Positions 1 through 8,533 are shown, counted from the first letter of the stretch. The stretch is DNA of 64,000 bases from Saccharothrix carnea (GCF_003014735.1 NZ_PYAX01000005.1:124001-188000); one strand, 5' to 3'. Program-made: numbers and translations. Notes: generated by a model from the sequence alone, not told the origin.

Positions 1-69
1 GATGCCCGGGATGAGCGTGGCGACCCAGACCGCCACCGCCGTCAGCAGTACGTGCACCAAAATGCCCAT
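1..69 (-). CDS. Phage-holin-family small membrane protein (5' part only)
   Basis: Only the first 23 codons lie in the window; the gene continues past base 1. The start MGILVHVLLTAVAVWVATLI is a hydrophobic first membrane helix. It resembles the actinobacterial 'phage holin family' (four-helix, Phage_holin_4_2-like) membrane proteins, which often begin with a helix ending in a conserved I-P-G-I; the I-P-G-I is visible here. The ATG at 69 lies 35 bases from the stop of the upstream surface-protein gene on the same strand. The family call rests on 23 residues and could be any small membrane protein. Confidence 0.5.
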   Translation of the reverse strand, partial: MGILVHVLLTAVAVWVATLIPGI

Positions 70-103
70 GCCGCAGGCTAGCGGTGGCGGTCGTCCGAAC
101 GGG

Positions 104-1396
104 TCAGGCGCGACGACGCCCGCGTGCCACCAACAAGGCCAGCGCACCTGCGCCGAGCAGCAGGCCACCGATCGCCAGCCACGGCAGCGGCGTCGCGCCG
201 GTGCTCGCCAACCCGTTGCCGTCGCCACCCGCCACCTGCGCCACGGACGGCGCGGTGGTGGTGGTCGGGCTGGTGGTCGTCGTCGGCGCGGTCGTGGTGG
301 TCGACGTCGGCTGCTCGCCGGTCGTGTACACCAGCGGCACGACCGCGTGGTTGTCCGCGAAGTTCGTCTCCTCGTGCCCGAGTGCCGAGAACGGCCGGAT
401 GAGCAGGTGGAACTCGTCGAACTCCGGGTCGTCCAGCCGGTAGGTCAGCCGCACGTCGACGGTCGCGCCGACCGCCATCGGCCCGCTCAGCCGGAACTCC
501 TGGCCGGGCCTGGTCACGGTGACACCGTCACCGGCGCCGACGAACTCCGGCGTCGACCCGAACACCACCATGTCCGGGTTGTCCGGCGCCTCACCCCGGT
601 TCGTCACCGGCACGACCAGCGTGACGACGTCACCCACCCGGTAGGCGTCGGCGGCGGGCTCCAGCCGGGGCGTACCCGCCACGAAGTCGGCGTCCAGGTG
701 GGTGTACCGGACGTCGACGCGCGTCGTCTCGCCGGCGCGCACCACGATCTTCTTGTCCCGCGTCACCGGGTCGATGTCGAACTCGGAGACCTTCGGCGCG
801 AGCTTCAGCTCCGGCGCCTTGTCCGCGACGATCGTCACCTGGTCGCCGACCGGGACGTCGGTGAACTCGTACTCGCCGTTCACCCCGCGCGTCGCCGGTT
901 TCACGTCGACGATGCCGTGGATCAGCCGCACCGTCGGCACGCCCGGGACGTCCCCTTCGTGGGTCTGCCGGACGCCGTCGCGGTTGCGGTCCTGGAACGA
1001 GAAGCCGCGCACCGTGCCGCCGCGCACGCCGAAGTCGAACGTGCCACCGCCGCTGACCGGGTTGAACGTCGACTTGGTCGTCGCCTCGAAGATGTCGGTG
1101 TTGTGGTTGTAGATCGCGAGCGGGACGTCGGGCAGGTCCTCGACCCGGTAGCGGCCGTTCGCGTCCGTGCCGTACTCGCCGATGAGCTGCTTGGTGGTGG
1201 CGTCGAAGACCCGCACACCGCGGCCGTTGGCCAACGGCGGCTCGCCCGCGTCCACCACGCCGTCCGCGTCGCGGTCGAACCACACCAGGCCGTCCAGCAC
1301 CACGGTGTTCTCATCCGCCACCGCGAGCGGGCTCACCAGTGCCGCCACGCCCACCGCGGCGACGACGGCCGCGAACCGACCGGTCAAGGTTCTCAC
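104..1396 (-). CDS. LAxTG cell-wall-anchored surface protein with SdrD B-like repeats
   Basis: A 430-residue exported surface protein. The GTG at 1396 (VRTLTGRFAAV) gives a Sec signal peptide with a hydrophobic core ending near PLAVADE. The next ~200 residues carry calcium-type loops such as DRDADGVVDAGEPPLANG and DRNRDGVRQTHEGDVPG, as in SdrD B-like or Cna B-like stalk domains. A Thr/Pro spacer (TTTTAPTTTTSPTTTT) follows. The C-terminus has LASTG, a hydrophobic segment and the tail RGRRRA, which is the LAxTG signal recognised by class E sortases in actinomycetes. No sortase gene is in the window. A longer in-frame start exists but would put charged residues before the signal peptide. Confidence 0.85.
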   Translation of the reverse strand: MRTLTGRFAAVVAAVGVAALVSPLAVADENTVVLDGLVWFDRDADGVVDAGEPPLANGRGVRVFDATTKQLIGEYGTDANGRYRVEDLPDVPLAIYNHNTDIFEATTKSTFNPVSGGGTFDFGVRGGTVRGFSFQDRNRDGVRQTHEGDVPGVPTVRLIHGIVDVKPATRGVNGEYEFTDVPVGDQVTIVADKAPELKLAPKVSEFDIDPVTRDKKIVVRAGETTRVDVRYTHLDADFVAGTPRLEPAADAYRVGDVVTLVVPVTNRGEAPDNPDMVVFGSTPEFVGAGDGVTVTRPGQEFRLSGPMAVGATVDVRLTYRLDDPEFDEFHLLIRPFSALGHEETNFADNHAVVPLVYTTGEQPTSTTTTAPTTTTSPTTTTAPSVAQVAGGDGNGLASTGATPLPWLAIGGLLLGAGALALLVARGRRRA

Positions 1397-1512
1397 CTGG
1401 AAATCCCCCCAAAGGCCTGCTCTGTCACCTCGTCGTCGCAACGGAGATCATGATCGTTTCGTGACGGCGGTCACGCCGAGCGGATCACCGCGCTCCGGCC
1501 TAACGTCGGCGC

Positions 1513-2499
1513 ATGGCAGCTGAGCACTCGAAGGGCGGCGGCGAGAGCACGCTCACCGTCCTGCTCGCCCTCGCGGTGAACTTCGCCATCGCGGTGATGA
1601 AGGCGATCGCCGGGGTGATCACCGGGTCGGCGGCGATGATGGCGGAGGCGGGGCACTCGGTCGCCGACACGTTCACGGAGGGCCTGCTGCTGACCGCGTT
1701 GCGCCGGTCCACCCGGCCCGCGGACCGCAGGCACCCGTTCGGGTACGGCAAGGACCGGTACTTCTGGTCGCTGCTCGCTGCCGTGTCGATCTTCGTGTCC
1801 GGTGCGGTGTTCGCGTTCTACGAGGGGTTCCGGACCGTGTTCGGCGCGCCGCAGGAGCAGGGCAACCCCGTCGTCGGGTACGTGGTGCTGGCGCTGGCGT
1901 TCGCGCTGGAGTCCGTGTCGTGGACGCAGGCCGCGCGCCAGGTGCGGCGGGAGGCGCGGGCCCGGGATCGGTCGGTGCTCGCCTACCTGCGGGTGTCGGA
2001 CGACCCCACGGTGAAGACGGTGTTCCTGGAGGATTCGGCCGCGCTGGTCGGGCTGGTGCTCGCGTTCGGCGGGCTCGGGCTGCACCACCTGACCGGGTCG
2101 TCGGTGTGGGACGGCGTGGCGTCGTTGGCGATCGGCGTGCTGCTCGCGTTCGCCGCGTACACGTTGGCGTCGACCAACCGGGGGCTGCTGATCGGCAGGC
2201 AGGCCGACCCGGTGCTGGTGCGGGCGGTGTGGTCGTGGCTGCGGGAGGCGCCGGAGGTCGAGCAGGTGGTCGACCTGCTGACGATGGCCGTCGGCACGGA
2301 CCGGGTGCTGGTGTGCGCGCGGCTCGACTTCGACGACGCGCTGGGCGCGGCCGACCTGGAGCGGGCGTGCGTGCGGATCGACGCCGAGCTGCGTGCCGCG
2401 CACCCCGAGCTGGACGAGGTGTTCCTCGAGCCCGTGCCGCGGACGGACCCGGAGCTGCGGTCGCGGGTGCTGGCCAGGTACGGGGACCTGAAGCTCTAG
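1513..2499 (+). CDS. Cation diffusion facilitator family transporter
   Basis: A 328-residue inner-membrane metal/proton antiporter of the CDF family (Zn, Co, Fe or Mn type; metal not predictable). The early helix contains [19 protein letters not shown], where the H/D residues match the family's metal site in TM2. The [16 protein letters not shown] motif is the usual loop before TM3. About five or six helices are visible, then a C-terminal cytoplasmic domain ([20 protein letters not shown]). Close relatives lack the His-rich loop, as here. No clear ribosome-binding site precedes the ATG. The stop shares a 4-base CTAG with the convergent dCTP deaminase stop. Confidence 0.9.
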   Translation: MAAEHSKGGGESTLTVLLALAVNFAIAVMKAIAGVITGSAAMMAEAGHSVADTFTEGLLLTALRRSTRPADRRHPFGYGKDRYFWSLLAAVSIFVSGAVFAFYEGFRTVFGAPQEQGNPVVGYVVLALAFALESVSWTQAARQVRREARARDRSVLAYLRVSDDPTVKTVFLEDSAALVGLVLAFGGLGLHHLTGSSVWDGVASLAIGVLLAFAAYTLASTNRGLLIGRQADPVLVRAVWSWLREAPEVEQVVDLLTMAVGTDRVLVCARLDFDDALGAADLERACVRIDAELRAAHPELDEVFLEPVPRTDPELRSRVLARYGDLKL

Positions 2500-3083
2500 C
2501 GGCGGGTGTCCGTGCGGTGGAAGTTCAGGTAGGCGCGTGACGGCGTCGGACCGCGTTGGCCCTGGTAGCGGGAACCGGCCTGGGCCGAGCCGTACGGGAA
2601 CTCGGCCGCGCTGCTGAGCCGGAACAGGCACAGCTGGCCGATCTTCATGCCGGGCCACAACGTGATGGGGAGGTTGGCGACGTTCGACAGCTCCAGCGTG
2701 ATGTGGCCGGAGAAGCCGGGGTCGATGAAGCCCGCCGTCGAGTGCGTGAGCAGGCCCAGGCGACCCAGGGACGACTTGCCCTCGAGCCGTCCCGCCAGGT
2801 CGTCGGGCAGCGTGACCAGCTCGAACGTCGAACCGAGCACGAACTCGCCGGGGTGCAGCACGAACGGCTCTTCGTCGGCCGGCTCGACCAGCGAGGTCAG
2901 GTCGTCCTGCTGCATGGCGGGGTCGATGTGGGTGTAGCGGGTGTTGTTGAAGACCCGGAAGAACCGGTCCAGCCGGACGTCGATGCTGGACGGCTGCACC
3001 ATGACGTCGTCGAAGGGGTCCAGCACCAACCGGCCGGACTCGACCTCTTTGCGCAGATCGCGGTCACTGAGCAGCACGGGCAC
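2496..3083 (-). CDS. dcd: dCTP deaminase
   Basis: A 195-residue trimeric enzyme that deaminates dCTP to dUTP for thymidylate supply. The start [19 protein letters not shown] and the central block [29 protein letters not shown] and [12 protein letters not shown] are hallmarks. The catalytic Glu lies in the segment TLELSN after IDPGF, and the end has [14 protein letters not shown]. The Mycobacterium tuberculosis homologue is bifunctional (dCTP deaminase/dUTPase), so the same is possible here but not shown by sequence alone. The start is ATG, with a GTG two codons downstream as an alternative. The tRNA-Gly gene follows 65 bases upstream on the other strand. Confidence 0.95.
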   Translation of the reverse strand: MPVLLSDRDLRKEVESGRLVLDPFDDVMVQPSSIDVRLDRFFRVFNNTRYTHIDPAMQQDDLTSLVEPADEEPFVLHPGEFVLGSTFELVTLPDDLAGRLEGKSSLGRLGLLTHSTAGFIDPGFSGHITLELSNVANLPITLWPGMKIGQLCLFRLSSAAEFPYGSAQAGSRYQGQRGPTPSRAYLNFHRTDTRR

Positions 3084-3148
3084 AGCCTAGGTGACGGCAC
3101 CGGACCACCCGCGCACCGGCTTTGTGTATGATCGGTGCCGCACACCAG

Positions 3149-3222
3149 GCGGGTGTAGTTCATTGGTAGAACGACAGCTTCCCAAGCTGTAGAGGCGGGT
3201 TCGATTCCCGTCACCCGCTCCA
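3149..3222 (+). tRNA. tRNA-Gly (anticodon CCC)
   Basis: Acceptor arm GCGGGTG (3149-3155) pairs with CACCCGC (3212-3218), followed by discriminator T and an encoded CCA. The anticodon stem ACAGC/GCTGT holds the loop TTCCCAA, giving anticodon CCC, which reads GGG. The T-loop GGTTCGATTCC is canonical. It sits at the left edge of an accessory island, as expected for a tRNA used as an integration site, although no second copy of its 3' end is found at the island's right edge. Confidence 0.96.
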
Positions 3223-3237
3223 AAGTAGTCATAGGGG

Positions 3238-3277
3238 AACCCGCAGCGACCAGGGAAAACCCTGCGACCTGCGGGTT
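3238..3277 (+). terminator. Hairpin downstream of tRNA-Gly
   Basis: AACCCGCAG (3238-3246) pairs with CTGCGGGTT (3269-3277), with a second small stem CAGGG/CCCTG inside the loop. It lies 16 bases after the tRNA CCA end and probably ends the tRNA transcript. Confidence 0.6.
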
Positions 3278-3467
3278 TCCTGCGTCTGGGGCAGCCCTCA
3301 GGACGCGCCTGGGGGTCGTAGGAGCCGTCTGGGGCCGTCCGGCCCGCTCGGAGCGAGCACGGGCGCCCGTGACGTTCTGTTAGCCAGCTGTAGCACAGCG
3401 TGACCGACCTCGCTGGGCTCGGGCGTCACTTCAACGAAGCCGTCCGAGTCAACCAAGATGCGGTCTA
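3278..3467. other. Island left flank, possible 3' remnant of a minus-strand gene
   Basis: No complete gene. On the minus strand a frame is open from the IS630 left end to a TGA near 3300 and reads LVDSDGFVEVTPEPSEVG and onward for about 50 codons. Removing the IS630 element joins it in frame to 16-20 codons on the far side (about 4663-4705), starting at a TTG or GTG. This suggests that IS630 split a short gene. No family is recognised. A 21-base sequence at 3321-3341 recurs imperfectly at 10208-10228. Confidence 0.3.
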
Positions 3468-4660
3468 GTGCTGCATCTCGGAACGTTGACCCGCTAATCG
3501 GCCCGGTTGGCTGACAGGCCAGGCTGGTCCTCCCATGTCGAGCGGGAGGTGGTTGTGGGTCGTCGTCCGGAGGTGTTCGTCCGGTCGTTGTCGATGGAGG
3601 AGGGCCGGAAGCTGGCCCGGATCGGCAGGACCGCGAAGGACCCGGTGCGGTTGCGTCGGGCGATCGTGGTCCTGATGTCCGCTCAGGGGCAGGCGGTCCC
3701 TGACATCACGTCGTTGATGCAGGTCAGCGCCGACTATGTGCGTGATGTGATCCACGCGTTCAACGAGCGCGGGTTCGCGGCGCTGGACCCAAAGTGGAGC
3801 GGGGGACGTCCCAGGACGATCGGTGAGGCGGTCCGTGAACGGATCTGCCTGATCGCCCGGACGTCTCCCGCCTCCTGGGGCATCACCGCGTTCTCGACCT
3901 GGTCGCTGTCGAAATTGCGCGCCCATCTGCTCGACCGCGGCACCGTGGCCGCGATCAGCCGGGAAACCCTGCGCCGCGTCCCGCACGCCGGCGGCGTGTC
4001 CTGGCAGAGCACCTCCACCTGGAAGGCGTCCAGCGACCCGGACTTCGTGACGAAGATGCACCGGATCCTGGACCTCTACGACCGCCCACCCGCCGACGGC
4101 CGGGTCATCTGCGTGGACGAGTTCGCACCACTCAACCTGATGCCACGCAAGGGCAAAGCGTGGCGCCCGGTCGGGTCACCGCGGCGATTACGGGCTACAT
4201 ACAACCGCCGGCACGGCGTGATGCACATGCTCGCCGCACTCGACCTGACCACCGGGAAGATCCACTACCGCATCCGGCGCCGCAAACGACACGGCGAGTT
4301 CCTCGACCTGCTCAAGGCCCTGCGCGCCCGGTGGCCTGAGCAGAAGCTCTACATCGTGGCCGACAACTTCTCGCCGCACCGCCACCCCGACGTCCTGGGC
4401 TGGGCTGCGGACAACGACGTCGAGCTGGTGTTCCTACCGACCTACAGCTCCTGGTTGAACTGGATCGAGGCCGAGTTCACCGCTCTACGCTACTTCGCCC
4501 TCAACGGCACCGACCACCGCACCCACACCGAGCAGAACACCGCCGTCGCCGCCTACATCCGCTGGCGCAACGCACGAGCCCGACCCAAGACCGGCTTCGC
4601 CACCGACTCACCCATCCGCACCTGGACCAATTACCCGACCAAGGTTGCGTGACGCAGCAC
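3468..4660 (+). mobile_element. IS630-family insertion sequence
   Basis: The element is 1193 bases long, with imperfect terminal inverted repeats. The left end GTGCTGCATCTCGGAACGTT matches the reverse complement of the right end (GTGCTGCGTCACGCAACCTT) at most positions. It is flanked by TA at 3466-3467 and 4661-4662, the TA target duplication typical of IS630/Tc1. It holds one intact transposase gene and looks potentially active. Confidence 0.88.
3555..4652 (+). CDS. IS630-family transposase
   Basis: A 365-residue DDE transposase. An N-terminal helix-turn-helix region (VRLRRAIVVLMSAQGQ, then GFAALDPKWSGGRPRTIGE) binds DNA. The catalytic triad is visible as Asp188 (VICVDEFAPL), Asp270 (YIVADNFSPH) and Glu305 (SSWLNWIEAEF). 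The GTG at 3555 is chosen because GGGAGG lies 6 bases upstream and family members start with GRRPEVFVR. An upstream TTG at 3507 would add 16 unusual residues. The stop lies 8 bases inside the right terminal repeat. The gene is intact. Confidence 0.9.
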   Translation: MGRRPEVFVRSLSMEEGRKLARIGRTAKDPVRLRRAIVVLMSAQGQAVPDITSLMQVSADYVRDVIHAFNERGFAALDPKWSGGRPRTIGEAVRERICLIARTSPASWGITAFSTWSLSKLRAHLLDRGTVAAISRETLRRVPHAGGVSWQSTSTWKASSDPDFVTKMHRILDLYDRPPADGRVICVDEFAPLNLMPRKGKAWRPVGSPRRLRATYNRRHGVMHMLAALDLTTGKIHYRIRRRKRHGEFLDLLKALRARWPEQKLYIVADNFSPHRHPDVLGWAADNDVELVFLPTYSSWLNWIEAEFTALRYFALNGTDHRTHTEQNTAVAAYIRWRNARARPKTGFATDSPIRTWTNYPTKVA

Positions 4661-4785
4661 TAGTCGCCCGTGGCCTGGTGTTGCCGTCTCCACCAACTGG
4701 CGAAGTCCCTAACGACGAGCGTTAGGCCGTGCCACCATCAGGGCCGACCTAATGGCAGGGAGCGGGCTCGGCGAGCGTCGGTGAC

Positions 4786-5508
4786 GTGGTGGCCGCACTG
4801 CGCCAGGCGGTCAAAGACCTGCCGTTCACGCCACTGGCTGACGCGCTCGACCTGGCCGAAGACGCGAAGGCCCTCATCGAGTTGGCCGCCACGGGTAGCG
4901 GGCAAGACGAGTTCCTACAGGTTGTCGCCCGGTTCGATGAAGTGGTCAACGGCATCGGTGAACTTCAGAAGCTCTTGACCACGATCCAGCAGACCGCCAC
5001 GGCGGCAGCCAGTCGGCTTGAGGGCGCAGCCGCGCCGCAAACCGTTACGCCACAACCAAAGCAGACCGAGCCTAATCAGCCCGCGGCGGCTCAGCCAGAC
5101 AGTCCTAAGCCGCCGGACCGAGTACGTGAGCTACTGAGCAAGCTCCCTGTCCGCGATAGCTCCAACCAGAAGACCCACGGCTATTGGCTTGACGGGCAGG
5201 GCAACGCGCACGGCCCCCTACCCAGCGGCCGGGACGAGTTGAGTGAAGCCGCTACGGCCGAGCTGCGCCGTCTCGGTATCGCGCCGTCGCGTGGTGCCCT
5301 CATGACAGCCGACCACGTTGAGGTCAAGCTGGCCGTTAGCCTGCGCGCCAGCCCAGAGCAAGAGGTGACGGTGGTCATCAACAACGATCCCTGTGCGCGC
5401 GGTCCGTTCTCTTGTGACCGCCTGCTGCCCCGGATACTGCGGCCGAACCAGGTCGTTACGGTGTACTGGCCGGGTGGCGTGAAGACCTACCGGGGAAGGG
5501 CCGTCTGA
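4786..5508 (+). CDS. DddA-like (SCP1.201-like) double-stranded DNA cytosine deaminase toxin
   Basis: A 240-residue protein whose C-terminal ~115 residues match the SCP1.201-like deaminase family, which includes DddA, a toxin that converts C to U in double-stranded DNA. Diagnostic features are HGYWLDGQGNAHGPLPSG (131-148), the zinc/catalytic His177-x-Glu179 in TADHVEVKLA, Pro202-Cys203 and Cys210 (NDPCARGPFSCDRLLP), and the C-terminal VVTVYWPGGVKTYRGRAV. Residues 1-80 are helical, followed by a Pro/Gln-rich linker, as in other short actinobacterial members. No signal peptide is seen; export through a type VII system is possible but unproven. The start is uncertain: GTG 4786 has no good ribosome-binding site. 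An Imm1-type immunity gene follows 2 bases later. All catalytic residues are present. Confidence 0.85.
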   Translation: MVAALRQAVKDLPFTPLADALDLAEDAKALIELAATGSGQDEFLQVVARFDEVVNGIGELQKLLTTIQQTATAAASRLEGAAAPQTVTPQPKQTEPNQPAAAQPDSPKPPDRVRELLSKLPVRDSSNQKTHGYWLDGQGNAHGPLPSGRDELSEAATAELRRLGIAPSRGALMTADHVEVKLAVSLRASPEQEVTVVINNDPCARGPFSCDRLLPRILRPNQVVTVYWPGGVKTYRGRAV

Positions 5509-5510
5509 CC

Positions 5511-5930
5511 GTGAGCTATCACCTCGAAGTCGCCTACCACAACGACCAGGCGGTGACCGAGCTGCGGACCCGAGACGACGTTGACCGGTTCGTGGACGAG
5601 CTGCTTGCCGCCGGACCCGACCACACCGCCGCCACCGCCTACGCCATCGACCCGGACGAGGGCCGGGAGTTCCCTAACCATGAGCTGACCATCGGCGCCA
5701 GCGCGCAGACTGGCCTCGGGGCTGTGCGGTACTCCGGTGAAGAAGGGGCGTACTACCTCAAGGGCGCGCAGGCTAACCCGGACGGGGTGACGTTCGCCTA
5801 CTTCGGCACGGCCCACGAGTTCCCGGCCGATGCCGAGGTGCCTCTAAGCCTGGTCCGCCAAGCTCTTTGGGGACTGCTAACGAGCTGCGGGGAGCGGCCG
5901 AGCGGCCTGAGCTGGACTGAGACCGACTGA
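5511..5930 (+). CDS. Imm1-family immunity protein
   Basis: A 139-residue soluble protein with the Imm1 layout: a start with alternating hydrophobic strands (MSYHLEVAYHNDQAV), a helix around DDVDRFVDELLAAG, then the conserved end with FAYFGTAHEFPADAEVPL and a helix leading to PSGLSW. Imm1 proteins are common partners of SCP1.201-like deaminase toxins. The gene starts 2 bases after the toxin stop, and GGGGAAGGG lies upstream of the GTG, so the two are co-transcribed. Its expected role is to bind and block the deaminase and protect the host's own DNA. The gene is intact, which fits an intact toxin. Confidence 0.78.
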   Translation: MSYHLEVAYHNDQAVTELRTRDDVDRFVDELLAAGPDHTAATAYAIDPDEGREFPNHELTIGASAQTGLGAVRYSGEEGAYYLKGAQANPDGVTFAYFGTAHEFPADAEVPLSLVRQALWGLLTSCGERPSGLSWTETD

Positions 5931-5958
5931 CTCGTTCGCCGGTCGACCCGCGCTTTAA

Positions 5959-6860
5959 GAGCTCCTAACGTAATGACTGGTGGCGTTGGAGTCGTCGCCA
6001 GCAGATGATCGAGCAGGCGAGGCTGAGGAAGGCCTCGTGGATGTCGTCGCGGACTTCCCAGCGGATGCGCAGGCGGCGGAACCAGTGCAGCAGTGCCAGG
6101 GTCTGCTCCACCACCCAGCGGTACACGCCCAGACCCGAGCCGTGCTCGACGCCGCGGCGGGCGATGACCGGCCGGATGCCCTGGGTGCGGAGTTATCGGC
6201 GGTACTTGTCGTGGTCGTAGGCCCGATCGGCGAACAGCTGTTCGGGCTTACGCCGTGGCCGTCCCACCCGTCCGCGTACGGGTGGGACGGCGTGGAGCAG
6301 TGGCATCAGCTGGGTGATGTCGTTGCGGTTCGCGCCGGTCAGCGTCACGGCCAGGGGAACGCCGCCGGCGTCGGTGATCAGGTGGTGCTTGGAGCCCGCT
6401 CGGGCACGGTCGACCGGGCTCGGCCCGGTTTTGGGCCGCCCTTCACCGCCCTGATCGAGGAGGAGTCCACCACGGCACGCGACCAGTCCAATGCCCCCGC
6501 GGACTGCAGCCGGGCGAGCAGCAGCTCGTGCAGCCGAGGCCACACCCCGGCCTCGGTCCAGTCCCGCAACCGCCGCCAGCACGTCATGCCCGAGCCGTAG
6601 CCCAGCTCCTGGGGCAGGAACTCCCACTGGATACCGGTGTAGAGCACGAACAGGATGCCGCACAACGCCTTGCGATCGTCCAACCGCCTACGACCGGGAT
6701 ACCGGAACCGCCGCTCGACCTTCGGCAACAGCGGCTCGATCAACTCCCACAGCTCGTCCTCGACCTCCCACGGCCGACGCCGGGCCACACCAACCTCCCA
6801 CCGGACCACACCACATCCGACAAGATCAAAGCATAGCCAAGATCATTCTGTTAGGACCTC
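5959..6860 (-). mobile_element. IS5-family (IS427-group-like) insertion sequence, inactivated
   Basis: The element is 902 bases long. The left end GAGCTCCTAACGTAATGA matches the reverse complement of the right end (GAGGTCCTAACAGAATGA) at 15 of 18 positions. It is flanked by TAA at 5956-5958 and 6861-6863, a likely target duplication. The transposase reads on the minus strand in two overlapping frames, and the second frame has an internal stop. It interrupted a small membrane-protein gene on its right side. Confidence 0.85.
5965..6809 (-). pseudogene. IS5-family transposase, two frames with a nonsense codon
   Basis: The first frame (6809 down to about 6420) encodes the DUF4096-like N-terminus (WEVEDELWELIEPLLP, RYPGRRRLDDRKAL, SRAVVDSSSIRAVKGG). 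The second frame continues after a -1 shift at CCCAAAAC near 6425 into TGPSPVDRARAGSKHHL, with a catalytic region around FADRAYD and, after a stop, RPVIARRGVEHGSGLG and VEQTLALLHWFRRLRIRW. A -1 slip on the A run is the normal expression mode in the IS427 group, so the frame change is probably not damage. The TAA at 6193-6195, within YRR-stop-LRTQGI, is a true nonsense codon and removes the last ~75 residues. Confidence 0.82.
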
Positions 6861-7026
6861 TAAGGGCACAGCCACCCGAAGCCACCAAGAGAGACCCGAC
6901 CAGGACGGCGGCCCACCCCTCGCGCTCTCCGACCAAGAGCCACCCGTACACCAGGCTGCAGGTACTGCCGAAGACACCCGCAAGCGCCAGCCAGGTGACG
7001 TACTCGCTCCGTCGGTACGTGACCAA
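6861..7026 (-). pseudogene. Small membrane protein truncated by IS5
   Basis: A minus-strand frame with a TTG at 7026 reads VTYRRSEYVTWLALAGVFG, then a second hydrophobic stretch around WAAVLVGSLLVASGGCAL, i.e. two short membrane helices. It runs directly into the IS5 right end at 6860, where the last 11 codons are IS sequence. It looks like the start of a small two-helix protein cut by the insertion. No family is recognised. The start codon is weak, so this could also be chance. Confidence 0.3.
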
Positions 7027-7180
7027 CTTGACATACGGCGCGCGGCGTCCCTGCGCGCAAATGAGACATTACAACTCCTTCTTCGTTTGTTCCGGGCCAC
7101 TGACGCTGGCTGCGGCAATGGCCCGGCACAAACGCGGAGTTATTACCTACAATAAAACAATAGGCAGGTTACCGCAAGAC

Positions 7181-7939
7181 TTAAGCTGCTTCGGAGAGCA
7201 GTATTTCCTGTTGGAGCCCTTCCGAATCACCTCGCAGTCTCAAGACCTGTTCGTCGGTCAAACATGTTGAGAGCAGCCTAGGTATTCCAAGCTTGTCAGC
7301 GCGATTACGCACCCACCACACCGGTTTCACTAGGTCTCTCGCCATATGCGGGAATCCAACAGGTTCCCCAGCACTGGGCCAAACAGGATCACGGAAGCTA
7401 AGACCGGTGACAGCTTCGATCTTCAAGAGGTATTTACGGCTCACGGCTCGACTACCGTCGTCCGGTCTCCCATAGTAACCAGGCATGAAGCACTCCTGAT
7501 CCTTCCACGTCCAACGCCAACGGCCTTTGGATCGCTTCGGTCTGACAGCTCGCTTTAGGTCGAAGAGCAACCACTCGTGACCGAATGGCAACTCTGCACG
7601 GAATTCGTCGTCGGCTACGACGATACCGTCTGCACCTTTGGCCAGCGCCAGAACTGTTAGGTCAGCCTTTTGCCCCTGCGGGGCTAGATAGAGCCGTCCT
7701 TGCTTCATCAGCTTCTCGAACTTCGGGCGGTCAGTCGGGTGGAGCATATCCAAAAGTTCTGGATCACCCACATACCGCACTTCGCGGCATGGACCAAGCC
7801 TCGGCCACGCCTTCAGGGAGCTGCCAACTCCCATCAGCCAGTCATAGGCACCCGGCGCACCCGGACGCCATACTCGACGCATGACGTTGAGCACGTCCAC
7901 TACAACCGTACGCGGCCTGATAGGCAAGATATCCGTCAC
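7181..7939 (-). CDS. NYN/PIN-like (Zc3h12a-type) ribonuclease
   Basis: A 252-residue protein. The N-terminal ~125 residues form a PIN-like NYN nuclease fold: VVVDVLNVMRRVW supplies the first acidic residue plus the N, ADLTVLALAKGADGIVVADDEF supplies later acidic residues, and LPFGHEWLLFDLKR ends the domain, as in Zc3h12a-like RNases. The C-terminal ~125 residues (PGYYGRPDDGSRAVSRKYLLK and onward) are not recognised. The GTG at 7939 is preceded by GGAGTAGG. The gene stands alone in the island. Base composition is slightly lower in GC than the flanks, which fits acquisition. A role in phage defence or RNA decay is inference. Confidence 0.7.
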   Translation of the reverse strand: MTDILPIRPRTVVVDVLNVMRRVWRPGAPGAYDWLMGVGSSLKAWPRLGPCREVRYVGDPELLDMLHPTDRPKFEKLMKQGRLYLAPQGQKADLTVLALAKGADGIVVADDEFRAELPFGHEWLLFDLKRAVRPKRSKGRWRWTWKDQECFMPGYYGRPDDGSRAVSRKYLLKIEAVTGLSFRDPVWPSAGEPVGFPHMARDLVKPVWWVRNRADKLGIPRLLSTCLTDEQVLRLRGDSEGLQQEILLSEAA

Positions 7940-8155
7940 GTGACCTACTCCAGAGGTTCGGCGTCATAGGCAACTCCTAAGTAATTGGTGCGTTAACTTT
8001 CCGGTCACCCGGCCTGGCTGTGCCACGGCCGCAGGTGCCACCTCATAGCGTAGAGCGACGATTCCAGGTGAGTACGTCACACGATCGGGTGAATGAGCTA
8101 ACACGGCTGTAGGCAGGGCCGACACTCCTGGTACAGCACCACAAGGAGGTGGGCC
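7940..8155. other. Divergent intergenic region
   Basis: 216 bases between the NYN gene (minus) and a small membrane-protein gene (plus). The right end carries the strong ribosome-binding site AAGGAGG for the gene at 8156. No other feature is recognised. Confidence 0.4.
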
Positions 8156-8533
8156 ATGCGATCTTTCTTGGTCATGGGCCTGGCTATCACTGGGTTTACG
8201 CTGATCTTGACCGGAGCGTTCTTGATCGCTTACCGGTCGATCAAGCGCGTGCGGGTGGAGCTTGTCGTCCCAAAGATTCCGCCCAAAGCTCCGGGCGGTG
8301 GCGGTGGCGGTGGCGGTGATGGTGGCGATGGTGACGGCGACGATGACCGGACACAATTCCTTTTCGGGTCAGGACGCCAAGCCTTCAACCCGCTGACCTA
8401 CGCCGAGCCGATCTCCAAGCTTAGGTCCGGTGATCGTCTAATCGCCTGGGGCTTGGTGCTTCTCGTGCTGGCTTGCCTGGTGAGCGGATTCCTGGATGTC
8501 AGTGTGGGCGAACTTGCCACCGCTGGCGAGTAA
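8156..8533 (+). CDS. Two-helix membrane protein with Gly/Asp-rich linker, unknown
   Basis: A 125-residue protein of unknown function. Residues 5-27 (LVMGLAITGFTLILTGAFLI) and about 95-115 (LIAWGLVLLVLACLVSGFL) are membrane helices. Between them lies a basic stretch, then a run of about eight Gly followed by DGGDGDGDDD, then a hydrophilic loop. The ATG is well supported by AAGGAGG with a 6-base gap. The low-complexity acidic-glycine linker is unusual for a host gene. It precedes another membrane-protein gene on the same strand by ~250 bases, and the two may work together. Confidence 0.7.
   Translation: MRSFLVMGLAITGFTLILTGAFLIAYRSIKRVRVELVVPKIPPKAPGGGGGGGGDGGDGDGDDDRTQFLFGSGRQAFNPLTYAEPISKLRSGDRLIAWGLVLLVLACLVSGFLDVSVGELATAGE

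Noticed and set aside
2..1453. Long plus-strand frame opposite the LAxTG surface-protein gene
   Set aside because: Arg/His-rich translation without domains; it is the complement of a gene with a signal peptide and anchor.
3149..3222. tRNA-Gly 3' end as attachment site of the island
   Set aside because: No second copy of the tRNA 3' sequence was found up to 10400, and no integrase is present; kept only as a possible context.
7964..8356. Minus-strand frame with Ala/Thr repeats
   Set aside because: It is the complement of the glycine-rich linker of the membrane-protein gene at 8156.
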